Counted from the first letter of the stretch, positions 36,412-48,944 are shown. The stretch: DNA of 64,000 nucleotides from Pseudeuparius sepicola (GCA_963920635.1 OY987298.1:37541787-37605786), one strand, 5' to 3'. Translations and numbers: made by a program. Notes: generated by a model not told the origin, from the letters alone.

Positions 36412-39171
36412 CAGGGTGATCATTTTTAGAAGTTTGTTTGTTGGTAGAAAACGGGCCAAATATATTGAGATGTTATATATGGGAGATGATATAGGGTGTA
36501 TAAAGGAATAAATTGGCCCATTTAGCGACTGTTTGCAAATACGACGCTAGGCGTCGCGACCCCAAGAAATATTTTGTTCGCACCAACATACCACTCTTTT
36601 TACATCGTTCGAAATCCCTAATTTTTCTAAACATTTTTCATTAATGCCACTTTTCTTTATTCTCTTCCGTTAAAAATTTATTATTCATTAATGCATTAAA
36701 ATATTAATTTTTGTTAATCGCCATTCCCGGGGATGACGTAGCGTTTTCAATGATTTTATTTTTGGAGATACTCCCCTGATCTTTTATTTGTTTGAAAAAT
36801 ATTTAAACTGCGTCTATTGACATTCTTACTGTTGTCAACATGTAAACCCAGGACTGGCTATGATTTTTTATACCCCCAATTTTCACTTAATGCATTTAGC
36901 GATTTTATGTTTAAAATCGGGGACTACAGCGTTAATCAGGACACCACAGAACCCCTATACAGGGTGGTCCAAACTTTATCAGCAATACTTTAAAAACTGC
37001 TAGAAAATTGCAAAAAATTAGATTTTTTCATATAAACATGTATCGAAATCCTAGCGGTTTTTGATATACAGGGCGTCAAAGTTCAATTTTTTTTTCAAGT
37101 TTTCTTTTATTTTTCCTAAAGGAAGACAGTTAAGGCAAACATATTTGGTACAGTTTAGACACTCATTAAATACTATAAATTGAAAATAATTCAGTTCATC
37201 TACTTCCACCAGTGCCGGAAAGACGGGGTCAACCATCATATTTTTTAATAAAAAAATGGTACAGCACTGGAAAAGTATTTTTTTGCCTTCACTAAGTTTT
37301 CCAATTAATTATAAGAAAAAAACTATTGTTGACTTTTTTCCGAAATGTACCGTTTGTGAAAAATTCACTTTTGTGCTTTTAATAATTACTTTAGCAGAAG
37401 ACAATCAAAGTAAGTCTAAGCTTTCGAAATTTTGCACACCTACTGAATTTTTAATTCCGAACAATTTTCCTTAATAACATTTTGCCGTAAGACCTGCCTG
37501 AAGCCCACTTTACTGGTGCGATAAATTAGATTTTTTTAAATTCCCAGGACACATGATTTTTCGAATCTAGAAACCTTTTTGTAGGTTTTAGGACCAAATG
37601 TTATTAAGGAAAGTTATTCGGAATTGAAAACTCAGTATGCGTGCAAAATTTCGGGAGCCTAGACCTACCCTGATTTTCTTCTGCTAAAAAATTAAAACAA
37701 CTTAAAATGAATTTTTCAATTACGGTACATTTTTCGAAAAAAAGTCAAGAATAGTTTTTCTTAGAATTTCTTGGAAAATTTAGTGAAGGCAAAAAATATT
37801 ACTTTTTCAGTGGCGTACCATTTTTTTATAAAAAAAAAAATGAGGGTTGACCCCCGTCTCTCCGACACTTGTGGAAGTAGATGGGCTGATTTATTTTTCT
37901 TTATAGTATTTAATGAGTGTCGAAACTGTACCAAATATGTTTGCCTTAGCTGTCTTCTTTTAGGAGAAATAAAAGATAATTTGGAAAAAAATGAACTTTG
38001 ACGAAAACCGTTAGGATTTCCATACATGTTTATAGGAAAAAAATCTCCTTTTTTGAAATTTTCTAGCAGTTTTTAAAGTATTGCTGATAAAGTTTGGACC
38101 ACCCTGTATACCAAATTTGAACAAAAAAAATATACAGGGAGTTGTATTCTACAGGGTGAACAAATTTAGCAAAAGAGGAAGTTTAAAGGAATCTGGCGGG
38201 TCAAGAGTCAAGTATGCCATGGAATTACCTCAAAACAGTTGAATGGTCAACAGGACCACACAGGGTATTGGAGATCCAATAACAAATATACAGGTTACGT
38301 TTTTCTCTGTGCCGACTCAAAGTGCTAATTTCTTTTAACTTTACCTATACGGATCAAGAGCGATAAAAATCGATTAGGTGTATCAAAACCACCGCAGCAA
38401 TTATAAACGTACTACATATAACATTTACACAAGCCTTCCAATCAGTAAAATGAATTCTATTTTCATTTATTAATTCATTTTCAACAATTTATAATAATTC
38501 TAGGGTGCATTTCACCCGTACAAAGTTTTAAAAAATTCAGCACATTGAGCTGGCACAGAGACAATCAACTTGTATATTAATTTCTTATCGGATCTTCTCA
38601 CACCAGGTAATTCCATGTCATACTTGACTCTTGACTTGTCAGATAATTTGGTATAACGCTGTGTCAGATTTTAAACAAAAAAATCGCTAAATGCATTTAG
38701 TGAATATTGGGGTATACAAAATCATAGCCGGACCTGGATTTGCATGTTGACAACGGTAAGAAGGTCAAAAGACACGGTTTGAAGAACTCTCAAACAAATA
38801 AAAAGTAAGGGGAATATCTCCAAAAATAAAAGTATTGAGAAACGCTACATCATCCCTGGAAATAGCGATTAACAAAAATTAATATTTTAATGTGTTTTTG
38901 ACGAATAACTTTTTAATGGAAAAGGTTAAAGAAAAATGGAATTGATGAAAAATGTTTAGAAAAATTAGGGCTTTCGAACTATGTAACAAAAGTGGTATGT
39001 TGATGGAAAAAAAATTCTTGGCATCGCGACGCCTAGCGTCTTATTTACAAAGAGTCGCTAAATGGGCCAATTTATTCCTTTATACACTCTGTATCATCTC
39101 CCTTATAATATCTCCATAACTTTGACCGTTTTCCACCAACAAAGGCTGGGCGTCTAAAAATGATCACCCTG
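36412..39171. mobile_element. Palindromic element nested at second level
   Basis: CAGGGTGATCATTTTTAGA at the left mirrors the right end TCTAAAAATGATCACCCTG in outline, next to TA. The inner arms share GACGCTAGGCGTCGCGA and AATTAATATTTTAATG. It carries the element 36960-38106 at its centre. Confidence 0.8.
36960..38106. mobile_element. Palindromic element nested at third level
   Basis: CAGGGTGGTCCAAACTTTAT at the left mirrors the right end GTTTGGACCACCCTG, next to TA. The arms share AAAACTGCTAGAAAATT and TTTAATGAGTGT inverted. The uninterrupted host sequence, with one TA, is seen at about 55383-55400. Confidence 0.85.
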
Positions 39172-39173
39172 TA

Positions 39174-39387
39174 CAGGGGTATTCAGTTATGATTACCCGC
39201 CTTTAACTTTTTTATTTTTTTCCGTATCGAAAAATGGTAAATAGAAAAGTTTTAGGAAAAGTTCTTCTCATTTCTGTGCACTTATCAGTAAAACAATTGA
39301 ATATCGCGTTTGGGAGATGTGTAAGGTGTAAGGTAAAAAATAAAAAAGTTAAAGGGGGAGGGGGGTAATCATAACTAAATACCCCTG
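39174..39387. mobile_element. Small MITE, CAGGGGTATT ends
   Basis: CAGGGGTATTCAGTTATGAT is mirrored by ATCATAACTAAATACCCCTG, with TA on both sides, in 214 bases. It directly abuts the element ending at 39171, sharing the TA. Confidence 0.8.
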
Positions 39388-39556
39388 TATGTATTTAGCA
39401 GGGTATTTAGTAAACCTACCTAAGAAAATGCACACTCGTGCACAGAGGACATGCATATTTTTTTTATTAACTAATAGGTAACTTTTTTTAACCGTAACGA
39501 TTAAAAAATCCATGTTTAATTAGAGCGCTAAATGCAGTTTCGGCGAATTTGAATTT

Positions 39557-39670
39557 TGTGGATTTCCGTAGATGTCTGTGGATTTCCGTGGATTTCTGTG
39601 AATGTCCGTGGATTTCTGTGGATGTCCTTGGATTTCTGTGGATTTTTTGGATTTTCGTGGATTTATTGAT
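39557..39670. repeat. 10-bp tandem repeat GTGGATTTCC
   Basis: About 11 copies lie in the right arm of the 4.9-kb element. They run in the same direction as the array at 36040-36170, although the surrounding arms are inverted. Confidence 0.85.
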
Positions 39671-40319
39671 TTCTGGTGTACTGATTTTAGTCAGCTGTTG
39701 ACCCCTCGGGTAAAATGTATCTCACTATTGTTAGTAATTATTGTTGTTATTTACCTAAAGTATAGAAAAACTTCAAAATATGACAAACATGTAGTATCAT
39801 TAATCCAGTAGGTATTAAAATAATGATCACCTGTTATAATCGGAATAGCTTTGAAAAAACCGTATTAATTTTATTCTTAGTAAATGTGCATTTTAGCAGC
39901 TAAAACAAGAAAAAATATGTAAGTGTCATACATCGTTGTACTCATTACAACGATTCATTTCGAAATATGCAATAAAAAATCCAGGTCCGTGATTAAAAAA
40001 ATGAAGATGATCCCTCGATCTCAACAACGAAACGTCGCTCCGAAAATCTAAAAATACTATGACGTAGTCCAGAAAAAGTTGCAATGAAAAAGTATAATTT
40101 ATTTTTCAATATTAACGCAAATGGCGCCAGAAAAAAATCTAAATTTCAAAAATTCGGTTTTTCTCAAATATCTCAGCAACCCATGAAAATATTTTAACTT
40201 TCTCAACGGCAAAATTGTTAGGCGCCCAAAGGCGCAAGTTTGCCTCCATTTGACCGACTTCGTATCTATTACGGTTTCCGAGATCCCCATGTTGAGCACC
40301 GGAACTGAATCACCCTGTA

Positions 40320-40860
40320 TACAGGGTGATCCACATAACATTTTACCACCTCTTAACTTCTTTATTTTTCGCGTTAGAGAAAAAATTATAGAGACGAAAG
40401 TTTTAGGATTTTTGGTGGGCGTTTCCGCGGTTTTGTTGAAATTGATACAGGGTGTCCCGTAAATTCGGTACAAACCAAACTTATGTTTTTTTTTAAGGAA
40501 CGCCCTGTATATTATCGAATTTTCGGAATTTACACTACATCCCGATTCCAGCGATATTTATATGTCGTATGTTTGCTCTAGCCGTTTTTACAATACAGGG
40601 CATTCAAATTTCATTTTTTCATATTTTGACATCCTGTATCTAGGCTGCTGTAACTCGTATGAAGAGATATGCAGAGGAAACCCAGGAACGAACAGCACAA
40701 ATGATAAATGCATCCAAAACAAATTTAAGGCAGGCAGCACAAGCAGCAATGACCAACGGCTCTTAGGAAAACAATAAAAATACGGTGAAATCAAATTGAT
40801 GCTCCTTCACCCGCTCCACATAAAAATCGCATGTAGCATTTTTTCAAATGGGACACTCAG
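40320..40860. repeat. Half copy of a palindromic element
   Basis: CAGGGTGATCCACATAACAT starts at 40322, directly after the giant element. The following 250 bases match the left arm of the element at 47583-48180 (CCTCTTAACTTCTTTATTTTTC, shared in part). No inverted right arm is visible here. Confidence 0.6.
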
Positions 40861-40869
40861 TATAGAATA

Positions 40870-41795
40870 TTCTCAATCGATATTAAATTGAATTCTGAAC
40901 AATAACTGACCTACCTTTTATCATAAAATCAAAACTGACAAAGCAATAATTATTATTGATGATTTTTCAAATTGTTTTTAGTTGTCGTAACTTTACCTTA
41001 CCATAAAATAGAAAATAAGAGGAATATCCATGATGTGAAACAGTATTGTTTATTTTAAATTATTCTATAAACTTCAACATGAAAATATAAATTGAAAAAC
41101 ACAAACTTTAAACAGTACTGTTTATTTTAAATTAGTCTATAAACTTCAACACGGAAATCTAAGTTCAAAAACACAAACTAGCAAAGCTTTAATTCAACAT
41201 TTTAATCTTGATGGTATTTATAAAACAAACGAATGTTTATGAAAATAACAGCCCCTTTCACGAATTTGAAAAATCATGGATTGAGTATATTGTATAATGT
41301 CCCATTTGAAAAAAAAATTGAATTGTTTGACGTAAGTTGCGAATGCGACCTTCAATTTTTATTCACCATCGTAATGAGAGGAAAAATACTACTAGTTTGC
41401 CTATTTAACTAACTTTGTATCATTTTTCACAGTTATGCTAGATTATCTCTTACTTTAGAAAATAAAAAGAATAACGAAATGGCAATAAATATTTAATATT
41501 CATAATTTTTACTTTTTCGTCTAACCATGTTAGCTATAGGAAGGTAGGAAAAATTTTCATGTTTATTGCCATTTTATTATTATCTTGATCTCAGAAATAA
41601 TCTACTATAACTATTAAAAATGCGCCTTAATTTCATGGCTAAGTGCGACCTTTAATTATTAAAAGCAAAAAGAAATATTTTATTCCGCTTTTACGATACC
41701 CCTGTATAATCCGCAAGCTTACCTTTCTAAAACCAGATAGTTAGGTACCTTGCAACCTTTCGATTAAACTTTTTTCTCTCTCTGCAAAAATTAGA
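40870..41795. other. Intergenic, no gene recognised
   Basis: A phrase of about 50 bases containing AACAGTATTGTTTATTTTAA is directly repeated near 41038 and 41110. Otherwise the stretch is simple AT-rich sequence. Confidence 0.5.
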
Positions 41796-41799
41796 GAAA

Positions 41800-42510
41800 T
41801 AATAAAGGAAGGAACAACCTCACCCTAACTCTATACGTTTTTGAGATAAAAAAATATCTTCAAACAAAAGTTTTAGTATATTAAACCGTTTTTTGTGACC
41901 TATACACTATTTATGCAGTTATGTAACCAAAACCAAATGAAATGCACATTGAAATTCTAGGATGTGAGGTGCCATTTTAGTGAGAATTATTATTATTATT
42001 ATTTTAGATATTATTGAAATTCATAAATAAAATATTTTTTATTATCTCGAGAGATACCCTGTGTGGGTTATCCATATTAGAAAATTAAAAAAAAAAAGGA
42101 AATTGTGGGATACAGGTAAATTTTTTATTATTTATTATTTCTTATTATTACATTGGCTTTTTATCTTTATAACACGATCCACAAATCCAAGTTAAATAGA
42201 TTTAGTATAAAATTTGAAAATTAAATATTTCGGTAATAGAGAATAGCATATAGTTTTATACCGTTTTAATCATAATTTTCAAAAATCAAGAAAATGGAAA
42301 ATATACTGGGTGTTCCGTTAAAAAACGTATGTTTAGTTTGTCCCGCTTTTAAGAAACGTTCAGTATAATTATAGTATTATGTCACAAAAAACTGCTTGCA
42401 ACAAATATGCTACAACTTCAATTTGAAAGGTTTTTTTGTATCTCCTCCGAAACTTTTAAAGGATTAAGGAGGGGTGGGATTGTTCCTTGAGACACCCTGT
42501 ACTTACATTT
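41800..42510. repeat. Palindromic element, left end worn
   Basis: The right end finishes GAGACACCCTGTA. GGAACAACCTCACC near 41810 is mirrored by GGGGTGGGATTGTTCC near 42470. An internal CTGGGTGTTCCGTTAAAAAA piece resembles other element ends. Confidence 0.5.
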
Positions 42511-42514
42511 TTAA

Positions 42515-43865
42515 ATTAAGTAACCTTAAGATATTTTTTGCGAGATAATATTTTTAACTTATAGTTTATAATAGTTTTTATCTCCACTCTTTAAATATAT
42601 TTATCCATAGGTCATCGCTAAAACGGGCTGGTTGTGCGACGATATTTTTGTTGATTTGAACACATATTTTATAATTATTACGAACAACCTATAGGCAATA
42701 AAAAAAGTTGAGATGACCTAAAACTTTTTTGATATTTATTCGGCAAGTGAATTGATAAAATTCTTCATTTTTAAAAATATATATAATTGTTTTAATATTT
42801 AAGTAAAATTTATAGTAACTTCGTGTAAGAAATTTACTTGAATTTTTTAATATAATTTACAGTAACCAATTTATGTAGCTCACTCGAAACACCTCAGATC
42901 ATTTTTTGTGGACGAATGTTTAAAGAATGTCGACTTTCACTATTGTATTGTCATTGTCACTGTCAAAAAATCACAGTATGTATAGTAGTATTCAGTTATA
43001 TAGACAAGGAAAGAGAGAAGACGCTTAACAACAGCGTTCGCGGCCATGTTACCGACTGCCACATCACACGACAGGCCAGTGGCGTAGCATGAAACCCGTT
43101 CTTAGCCAATATCACAAAAATGTTAAAAATGTAAGGGTAGTTAATTTTGACTTACATGTAATTTGAAATGTAAAGCTAGTGTCAGGTGCTGTAATACATT
43201 TATTTGTGGCGATTTCAAATCAATCAAAATAAAATAAATAATGCACCTCCATGGAAACCAGCCGATATTTTATGAAACTATCATAATCAATTAAGAAATT
43301 TTCAATAAAAACGATGTTAAAAGAATAATTATATTGGTTCTATTTACAAACAAAACAATGCACTTTATCAAACTAAAAGGTAGAATGAATTTCAAGAAGT
43401 TCCATTGATAAAAAAAAAATTTAGGGCATCCTTCACAGGTATCTTGTTAAATATTTACCTGTGAAACGAAATCCCGGGCTCTTGCTTCTCACTTCTGCTT
43501 TTGCAACCAAACGCTGAACAATTCATCATCGTAAGAGTATAGTTTCCGCTTAATCACTGGTACTTTTAATTCAAAAATTCACGAAATTAACTCACAACGT
43601 ACTCGCTTTGTCTGCCACATATAAAATGACCGCCGTTCAAAAGGACGAAATAAAATCCATACACGGCAGGGTAGGCCCGCGCGGTGCCCTCTCTTTTTCC
43701 TCGTCTAAGAGTATTCCATATAAACAAAGAAGAACAGAATAAACTAATGAAACATGCCAAATAATTTCTAATTTTTGTGGAAATATTTTTACAAATATTG
43801 ATGAATTTATACTAAAACTATATAATGTACTTTGCACATAATTGTTACATTTTCAAAATTGACTT
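42515..43865. other. Intergenic, possible element, no gene recognised
   Basis: AGACAAGGAAAGAGAG near 42999 is roughly mirrored by CTCTCTTTTTCCTCGTCT near 43690-43710. This suggests an old inverted-repeat element of about 0.7 kb. A GC-richer patch near 43010-43090 contains CAGTGGCG but no partner end. No coding sequence is seen. Confidence 0.4.
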
Positions 43866-43871
43866 CATTTA

Positions 43872-44290
43872 CAATGTGGTCCAAACAGTTCGCAACAAAT
43901 GAGAAAATTGTTTATTGTTGAGATATTAAAAAAACATTTTGTGGAATCTTCTCTGTATCTGTACCTATAAGAATCGATTTTGACATAATCTGTCACATCA
44001 CCACCAATTTTTTGGGTAACTATCTCAAATTTTTAACAAACGTCTAAAATTTACTTCTATTAAACAATTTTTTCTAATAACTTTTCGTGATACCGCTTTA
44101 CTTAACCCCACTTTTCCGAACTTAGTGGTAGTTTTTTTTTAAATTACCGCCATATTAGTGGTGATTTGACATATTATTAAAATCGAGTCTTAGGTTATTG
44201 AGAATGCAGAAAAAATTCCCCGGAATACTTTTTTAATTTCTCGACAACAAAAAATTTTCCTATTTCTTGCAAACTCTTTGGATCACACTG
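43872..44290. mobile_element. Palindromic TA element (family C, copy 2)
   Basis: CAATGTGGTCCAAACAGTTC at the left mirrors the right end GGATCACACTG, flanked by TA. The arms share GACATAAT and AAATTACCGCC-type blocks with the copy at 10406-11200. Confidence 0.75.
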
Positions 44291-45012
44291 TATAAATGTA
44301 AGCACTCAACTTAATTATATAACATATAATTACAAATTGGAGTATTTGGTGTTGGGAGCCAAAATATAAACAAATCAAACATGAATTGCGAAACCCTGAA
44401 AAACAAAGCGATAAATTATTTCGCAGGTCATTTCGGTTTCAATCTCTGTTAATAAAATGAAACAATGGAAATTGCACACTGAATTTTTTTAATGAGGCAT
44501 AGAAATCTGGCACCAAAGCACTAACATCTACCTGAACTATGGTGAGAAAAATTAAACGATATAAAACAAAAATCAATAATCTTTAGTTAGGTACCATAAC
44601 TAACCAAAGGACGGATATTTGACAAATCAACTAAAATTTTGATTAATAGTAATGTAGTGCAAGAAAATGCTTGTTTGATTTTCTACCTTATTCTCTACGA
44701 CCGAGAATAAAATTTGAATTGAAGAACCAAATTCTTTACCAATAAATTATTGATATTTCCCCGAAAACAGAATGGATACCTTCTTAGGTCAACACATACT
44801 TGTAGTAATACAATAAAGGGCATGATTTGACTTTGTTTGGCATATTAACAATTTAAAAAAGAGTTACAAATTATAAGTAAATCTTGCTATAATCTTGATT
44901 GATTTTGGAATCGAAGAGTTTTATCGAGGTCTGCCAGATTTATTGTTTTACTTGAAGACGCTTAATTTATCGTTGCAACAGTTTTACTGCTTTCCCTGAA
45001 ACTTTATTGCTG

Positions 45013-45019
45013 TATATAA
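45013..45019 (+). promoter_or_regulatory. TATA box of the small secreted peptide gene
   Basis: TATATAA lies 59 bases before the ATG at 45078. TTCAGTA near 45059 could act as an initiator. Confidence 0.6.
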
Positions 45020-45077
45020 CAAGGAACGGAGTTTTATTGGTTTGTTTCAATTTGTTTGTTCAGTACCTACAGCCAAA

Positions 45078-45140
45078 ATGAAGCTGATAGTGGCAATTTT
45101 GGTTTTTTCATTGGCCCTAATTTTTATATCGCAATGTCAG
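45078..45140 (+). CDS. Signal-peptide exon of the small basic peptide
   Basis: It encodes MKLIVAILVFSLALIFISQC and Q, followed by the donor GTAAGT. AGCCAAAATG gives a good insect start context, and a TATA box lies upstream. The exon has the same layout as exon 1 of the OBP genes (signal peptide, phase-0 donor). The downstream partner exon is less certain than this one. Confidence 0.7.
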
Positions 45141-48100
45141 GTAAGTTATTTTTGTTTGGATATTAATGCAAATGCCTTGACTATACAACTACATGGTACG
45201 ATTAAATTTTTTACAAAGAAATATATAATGCCGAATTTTATTGGGCCCTTCTATAGTGTTAAGAAGCAAACAAGGACACAATGTATACATATTTTATATA
45301 AATCTTGCAGAATCTTGTAAATTTGTAAACTTTTCTATTTGTAGTCTTTGTAATTTTGTAAAATAAACATGTATTGATTATGGCGTTTGACAGCCGAAAA
45401 CGCTTTATCCGTGATTTTAATAAAGAATAATGTGCATAACTAACGAGGTTCTATAGTTTTGGGGAAATTTTCAAGCACAAAATATTTAAGCTAAATTAGG
45501 TACAATAAATGAACAAAATATTATTGCTTTGAAGTTTTTATATTTATGGATAATGTGAAAACAACCAATATGGTAATGCTTCATTTTAATATATTTTTCT
45601 TGAAATCGGCAGTGAAGTGTCTCAAAATCGTCATTAAAAGCTCATAAATCGGCACTGAAGTATTGTACGATTTTTTCAATAAGTAAATAAATAAATATTC
45701 ATAACCCGACCAATAAAGGCCCATTCAACTTTTTGTACACATTGCAAAATTGTTACCTACAGCAGCGCAATCTTTCATTATAAATATTTTAGTAGGTTTG
45801 ACTATGAATCTATTTTACATAGAGGCTGCACAATAGGCAGCAGTTTGGATTTTCCGTCAGAAAGTGCTGTGTCTCGTCATACTTGACCTAGGTAAGCAAT
45901 CGCCAAAGTCAAGCAACTCCGCGCGCAGTCGGTTCATGGACGGATGATCCCTTATGATTATATTTTTGCCCAATAAAACATTTTTTTTTTCCGATTTCAA
46001 AAAAACATGTAATATGTTCCTCGGCACTGAAGCAAAGTCTTTTTATGACTCATGTGGAATTTAGTTGCCGAGGCCTCTGGCCGAGGCAAATAAACCAATT
46101 GAACTTCAGAACTTACATTAAGCATTATACACATTTTACCGAAACTCTCGTTCCATACGTTAGTACAAAAATTGTCTTTTAAAAGTATTCTAGTCTAATA
46201 CATTGTTTGTTTTCACAATTTTGCAAAATTATGGCACTATAGAAGAAAGTGAACTTCTGGCAATAAACAGCTAAAGGACATAGCACTGGAATATGGGTAA
46301 TCCTGGCTTTCAGCAGATTTTGCTGATTTTTTTATATGTAAATAACAAATTGTTTGCAAGGACTTACGGAATTAAAAATTATATGAGTTGTGAAATATTA
46401 GATATGACTAATTTGGGCTCTCTTACGATCAAAAATTAAGTTATTTGGAAAACATTTTATTGCCGCATTTTTTATAAAGCGAAATATCATATTTAATTCG
46501 ATATGTCGCACTTGCCAATTTGTTCTGAATTTACTATAAATATTTGAGTAAAAATATTGGTGATATTTTTTGTGATTGATTTATAAGATAAAATATCTAG
46601 TTACCCATGAAAACAAAAAATCAATTATGAGGTTAAATTACTATACGTAGCAGGCTTTCAAAGTGTGACAAAATAAAGTGGTTTACATGCACTTAATGGA
46701 ATGTCTAATAGCTTATTCAGAAATGTTATTTTAAAAATAAAAATATGAAAAACTCGTAAACATTGTTTCCTGTTATGAAAATAAATTTTTAATCTAACCT
46801 AACACTTTTCAAAGGTTTTTCCATAGCAATTACGTTAAAAATGGCAATAACAAAATATTGTACTATTAGAATAATAGATGCTCCGTGAACATCTAGTAGT
46901 TACACCTACTTTTCCAACAAACAACACCACATACTTCAAAACATTATTATTGCACATTTATTTCCATGGGTAACTAGATCTTATAAAAACCATTTAATAA
47001 TATTATTAATATTGCCAATATTGTTTATTAAATTTTTGTAGTAAATACAGAACGAACTGGCAAGTGACATTTTGCTTTACAAAATACACATAATTAAACA
47101 TTTTTACAAATAATTTCATTTTCGAGCCCAAGACCGCCCAAGAGAGTCCAAATTTTTCGGTAAACCACACAACAAAAATGATATCATATATAAATAATTT
47201 TGTCGGTTCTTGCAAACAAATTTCATCTTAAACTTTTTGCCGTGTGGCCAAAAATAAAAAAATCACAGCTTTTAAAAATTTCGAATTTTTCCGATTTTTT
47301 GCCATCGTTTTGTAGGTGACCATGGACGGCTGCTGACAAAAGACGGTTGCCAGGAAAAGGTATCAATCACACCCTCCACCGATTTTTTCTGTCAAAAAAT
47401 GTTCAAGACATTTTGAGTTATATAAGACACCCTTTATACAGGGCACTAAGTGTCATATTTATACCAGACTCTGATTATACAAATATTAATTTTGCTTTGC
47501 CATCGCTTTGGGGTGTTCCAATAATAAGTAACAGGCACTTTCATTTTTGTTAACAATAGTATAATAACATTATATAGTCTTAGAAAATAATATGCACAAT
47601 ACATTTTAACCCCCTCCCTTAACTTCTTTATTTTTCGAGTTAAAGAAAACAATGTAGAGACAAAAACTTTAGAATTTTTGGTGGGATTTTCCATGGCCTT
47701 GTTGAAATTGTTACAGGGTGTTCCTTAAAACTGTACAAACTTAACCTTCGTTTTTGAAAAAGAACATCCTGTATATTATAGAATTTTCGCAATCCCAACG
47801 ATGTACCTATATACGTTATATATTTGCTCCAGCCTTTTTTACAATACAGAATACAGAAAGTCCAAACCTATTTTTTTCATGTTTTCACTCCCCGTATCTC
47901 GCAAACAAAACGTTTGCAGGTAAATTGAGTAGCAGAAAAAAATGTTGAAAATAATGCCCCCGAAACGTTCATAGTCAAGGATGTAAAAATTTGAGAAGAA
48001 TTGGGTTTGAACGTCCTCTATTCTAAAAACGGCTCAGGTAAACATAATATAAAATATTTACATCGTTGGGATGAAGCGTGGTAAATTTTGTCTCTACATT

Positions 48101-48849
48101 GTTTTCTTTAACATGAACAATAAAGATGTAAGTAATGGAGGGAGGTTAAATGTTCTGTGGATCACCCTGCACATTATTTTCTAAAAAAAGGGGCACTACT
48201 GACTATTATATTATTAAAAATGAAAATACCTGTTAATTATTGTTGAAAGACACCAAAGTGACGGTAGAAATAAAATTAATAGGTGTGTAATCAGATTCTG
48301 ATATCACAGAAAATATACTACGAATATATTTTCCGTGCTGATATGAACAAGGAACAAGACAGAATCCTGTATATATTTTAAGAACAATTAAAGAAACGTT
48401 TTTGCACGATCTGTTTCCCTTTTTGATGGTCAAAGCCTACAATAGCTTTTAATAAAAGTGACCGATTTGGGCAACCTTTTCTTCAACTTTGGACCTCATT
48501 TCTGGATTAGGTACCCAGTATACCCACACAAAATTCTTCGAATCTTTATGTTTCTTTTAAGGCACCTAAGTAACAACATATAAAAATCAGCAAAACATAT
48601 CGAAAATCAGGATTATCATTATTAGAGTGCCTTGTCCTTAAAGATAAAATTATGTTGTAGGTTTCCAGTGCTGAAGAAGTACATGAACTACAACACGGCA
48701 AACCACGAGGTCTCCAAAATGCAGCCCAGACAGCAGAGTCGAAGCTGAAGCCACAGCAGAGAAAGAAGGAATTGAAATCAGAAAGGAGCGGGAGGAAGCC
48801 GTCCAGGAAACGTCCAGCCAAAAAAACATTAATTATTGACCCTTTATGA
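45078..48849 (+). CDS. Predicted small basic secreted peptide (spliced, 2 exons)
   Basis: Exons 45078-45140 and 48661-48849 join in phase 0 to give 83 residues. The first exon is a classical signal peptide. The second encodes about 62 residues that are hydrophilic, without cysteine, and very rich in lysine and arginine, with basic clusters QQRKKE, SGRKPSRKRPAKK and a short hydrophobic end TLIIDPL. No known family is recognised. It could be a cationic immune peptide, a hormone precursor (dibasic sites are present) or a disordered secreted protein. The donor GTAAGT is strong, but the acceptor AATTATGTTGTAG has a poor pyrimidine tract. The exon pairing is therefore a prediction. The only AATAAA nearby is about 315 bases past the stop. 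Its position between OBP genes does not by itself suggest a function. Confidence 0.5.
45596..46095 (+). repeat. 5S-like repeat (copy 2), in the peptide gene intron
   Basis: This repeat of about 500 bases starts near AATCGGCAGTGAAGTGTC. It contains the 5S-like block CAAAGTCAAGCAACTCCGCG ... GGTTCATGGACGGATGATCC (about 45870-45951), then a T-rich stretch. It ends in the GCCGAGGCCTCTGGCCGAGGC palindrome. The other copies lie at about 34080-34640 and 61966-62460. Confidence 0.65.
46340..47240. mobile_element. Palindromic element (family A, copy 2)
   Basis: ACAAATTGTTTGCAAG near 46345 is mirrored near 47208-47225. The interior matches the element at 7612-8914, including TTTTTTATAAAGCGAAATAT. Confidence 0.65.
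47583..48180. mobile_element. Palindromic element in the peptide gene intron
   Basis: The left arm CTTAACTTCTTTATTTTTCG and AAAGAAAACAATGTAGAGAC are matched inverted at 48085-48150, and AAAATAATATGCAC matches GTGCACATTATTTT in outline at the right end. An internal CAGGGTGTTCC piece is present. Confidence 0.65.
48661..48849 (+). CDS. Second exon of the small basic peptide
   Basis: It encodes VSSAEEVHELQHGKPRGLQ, then a Q/K-rich stretch and SGRKPSRKRPAKK, ending at TGA. It has no cysteine or tryptophan. Coding is supported only by the phase-0 acceptor and the coherent composition. An overlapping minus-strand frame exists but has no splice or motif support. Confidence 0.5.
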   Translation, partial: VSSAEEVHELQHGKPRGLQNAAQTAESKLKPQQRKKELKSERSGRKPSRKRPAKKTLIIDPL

Positions 48850-48944
48850 AATTACTTTGTAAGTGGATAGAGAGGCAACCAATATAACTCAACACAGCAT
48901 TAATGGCATTGACTTATTGAACCATTTTTCAGTATTATAGATGA

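Larger units (their letters stand above)
35446..40317. mobile_element. Giant 4.9-kb palindromic element, outermost of a nest
   Basis: CAGGGTGATTCAGTTCCGGT at 35446 is mirrored by the end at 40317, with TA outside. The outer arms extend about 0.55-0.75 kb (35446-36030 and 39690-40317) and share CCGATTATAACAGGTGA and GAGGGGTCAACA inverted. Between the arms sit the elements 36412-39171 and 39174-39387. No real gene was found. Confidence 0.85.
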
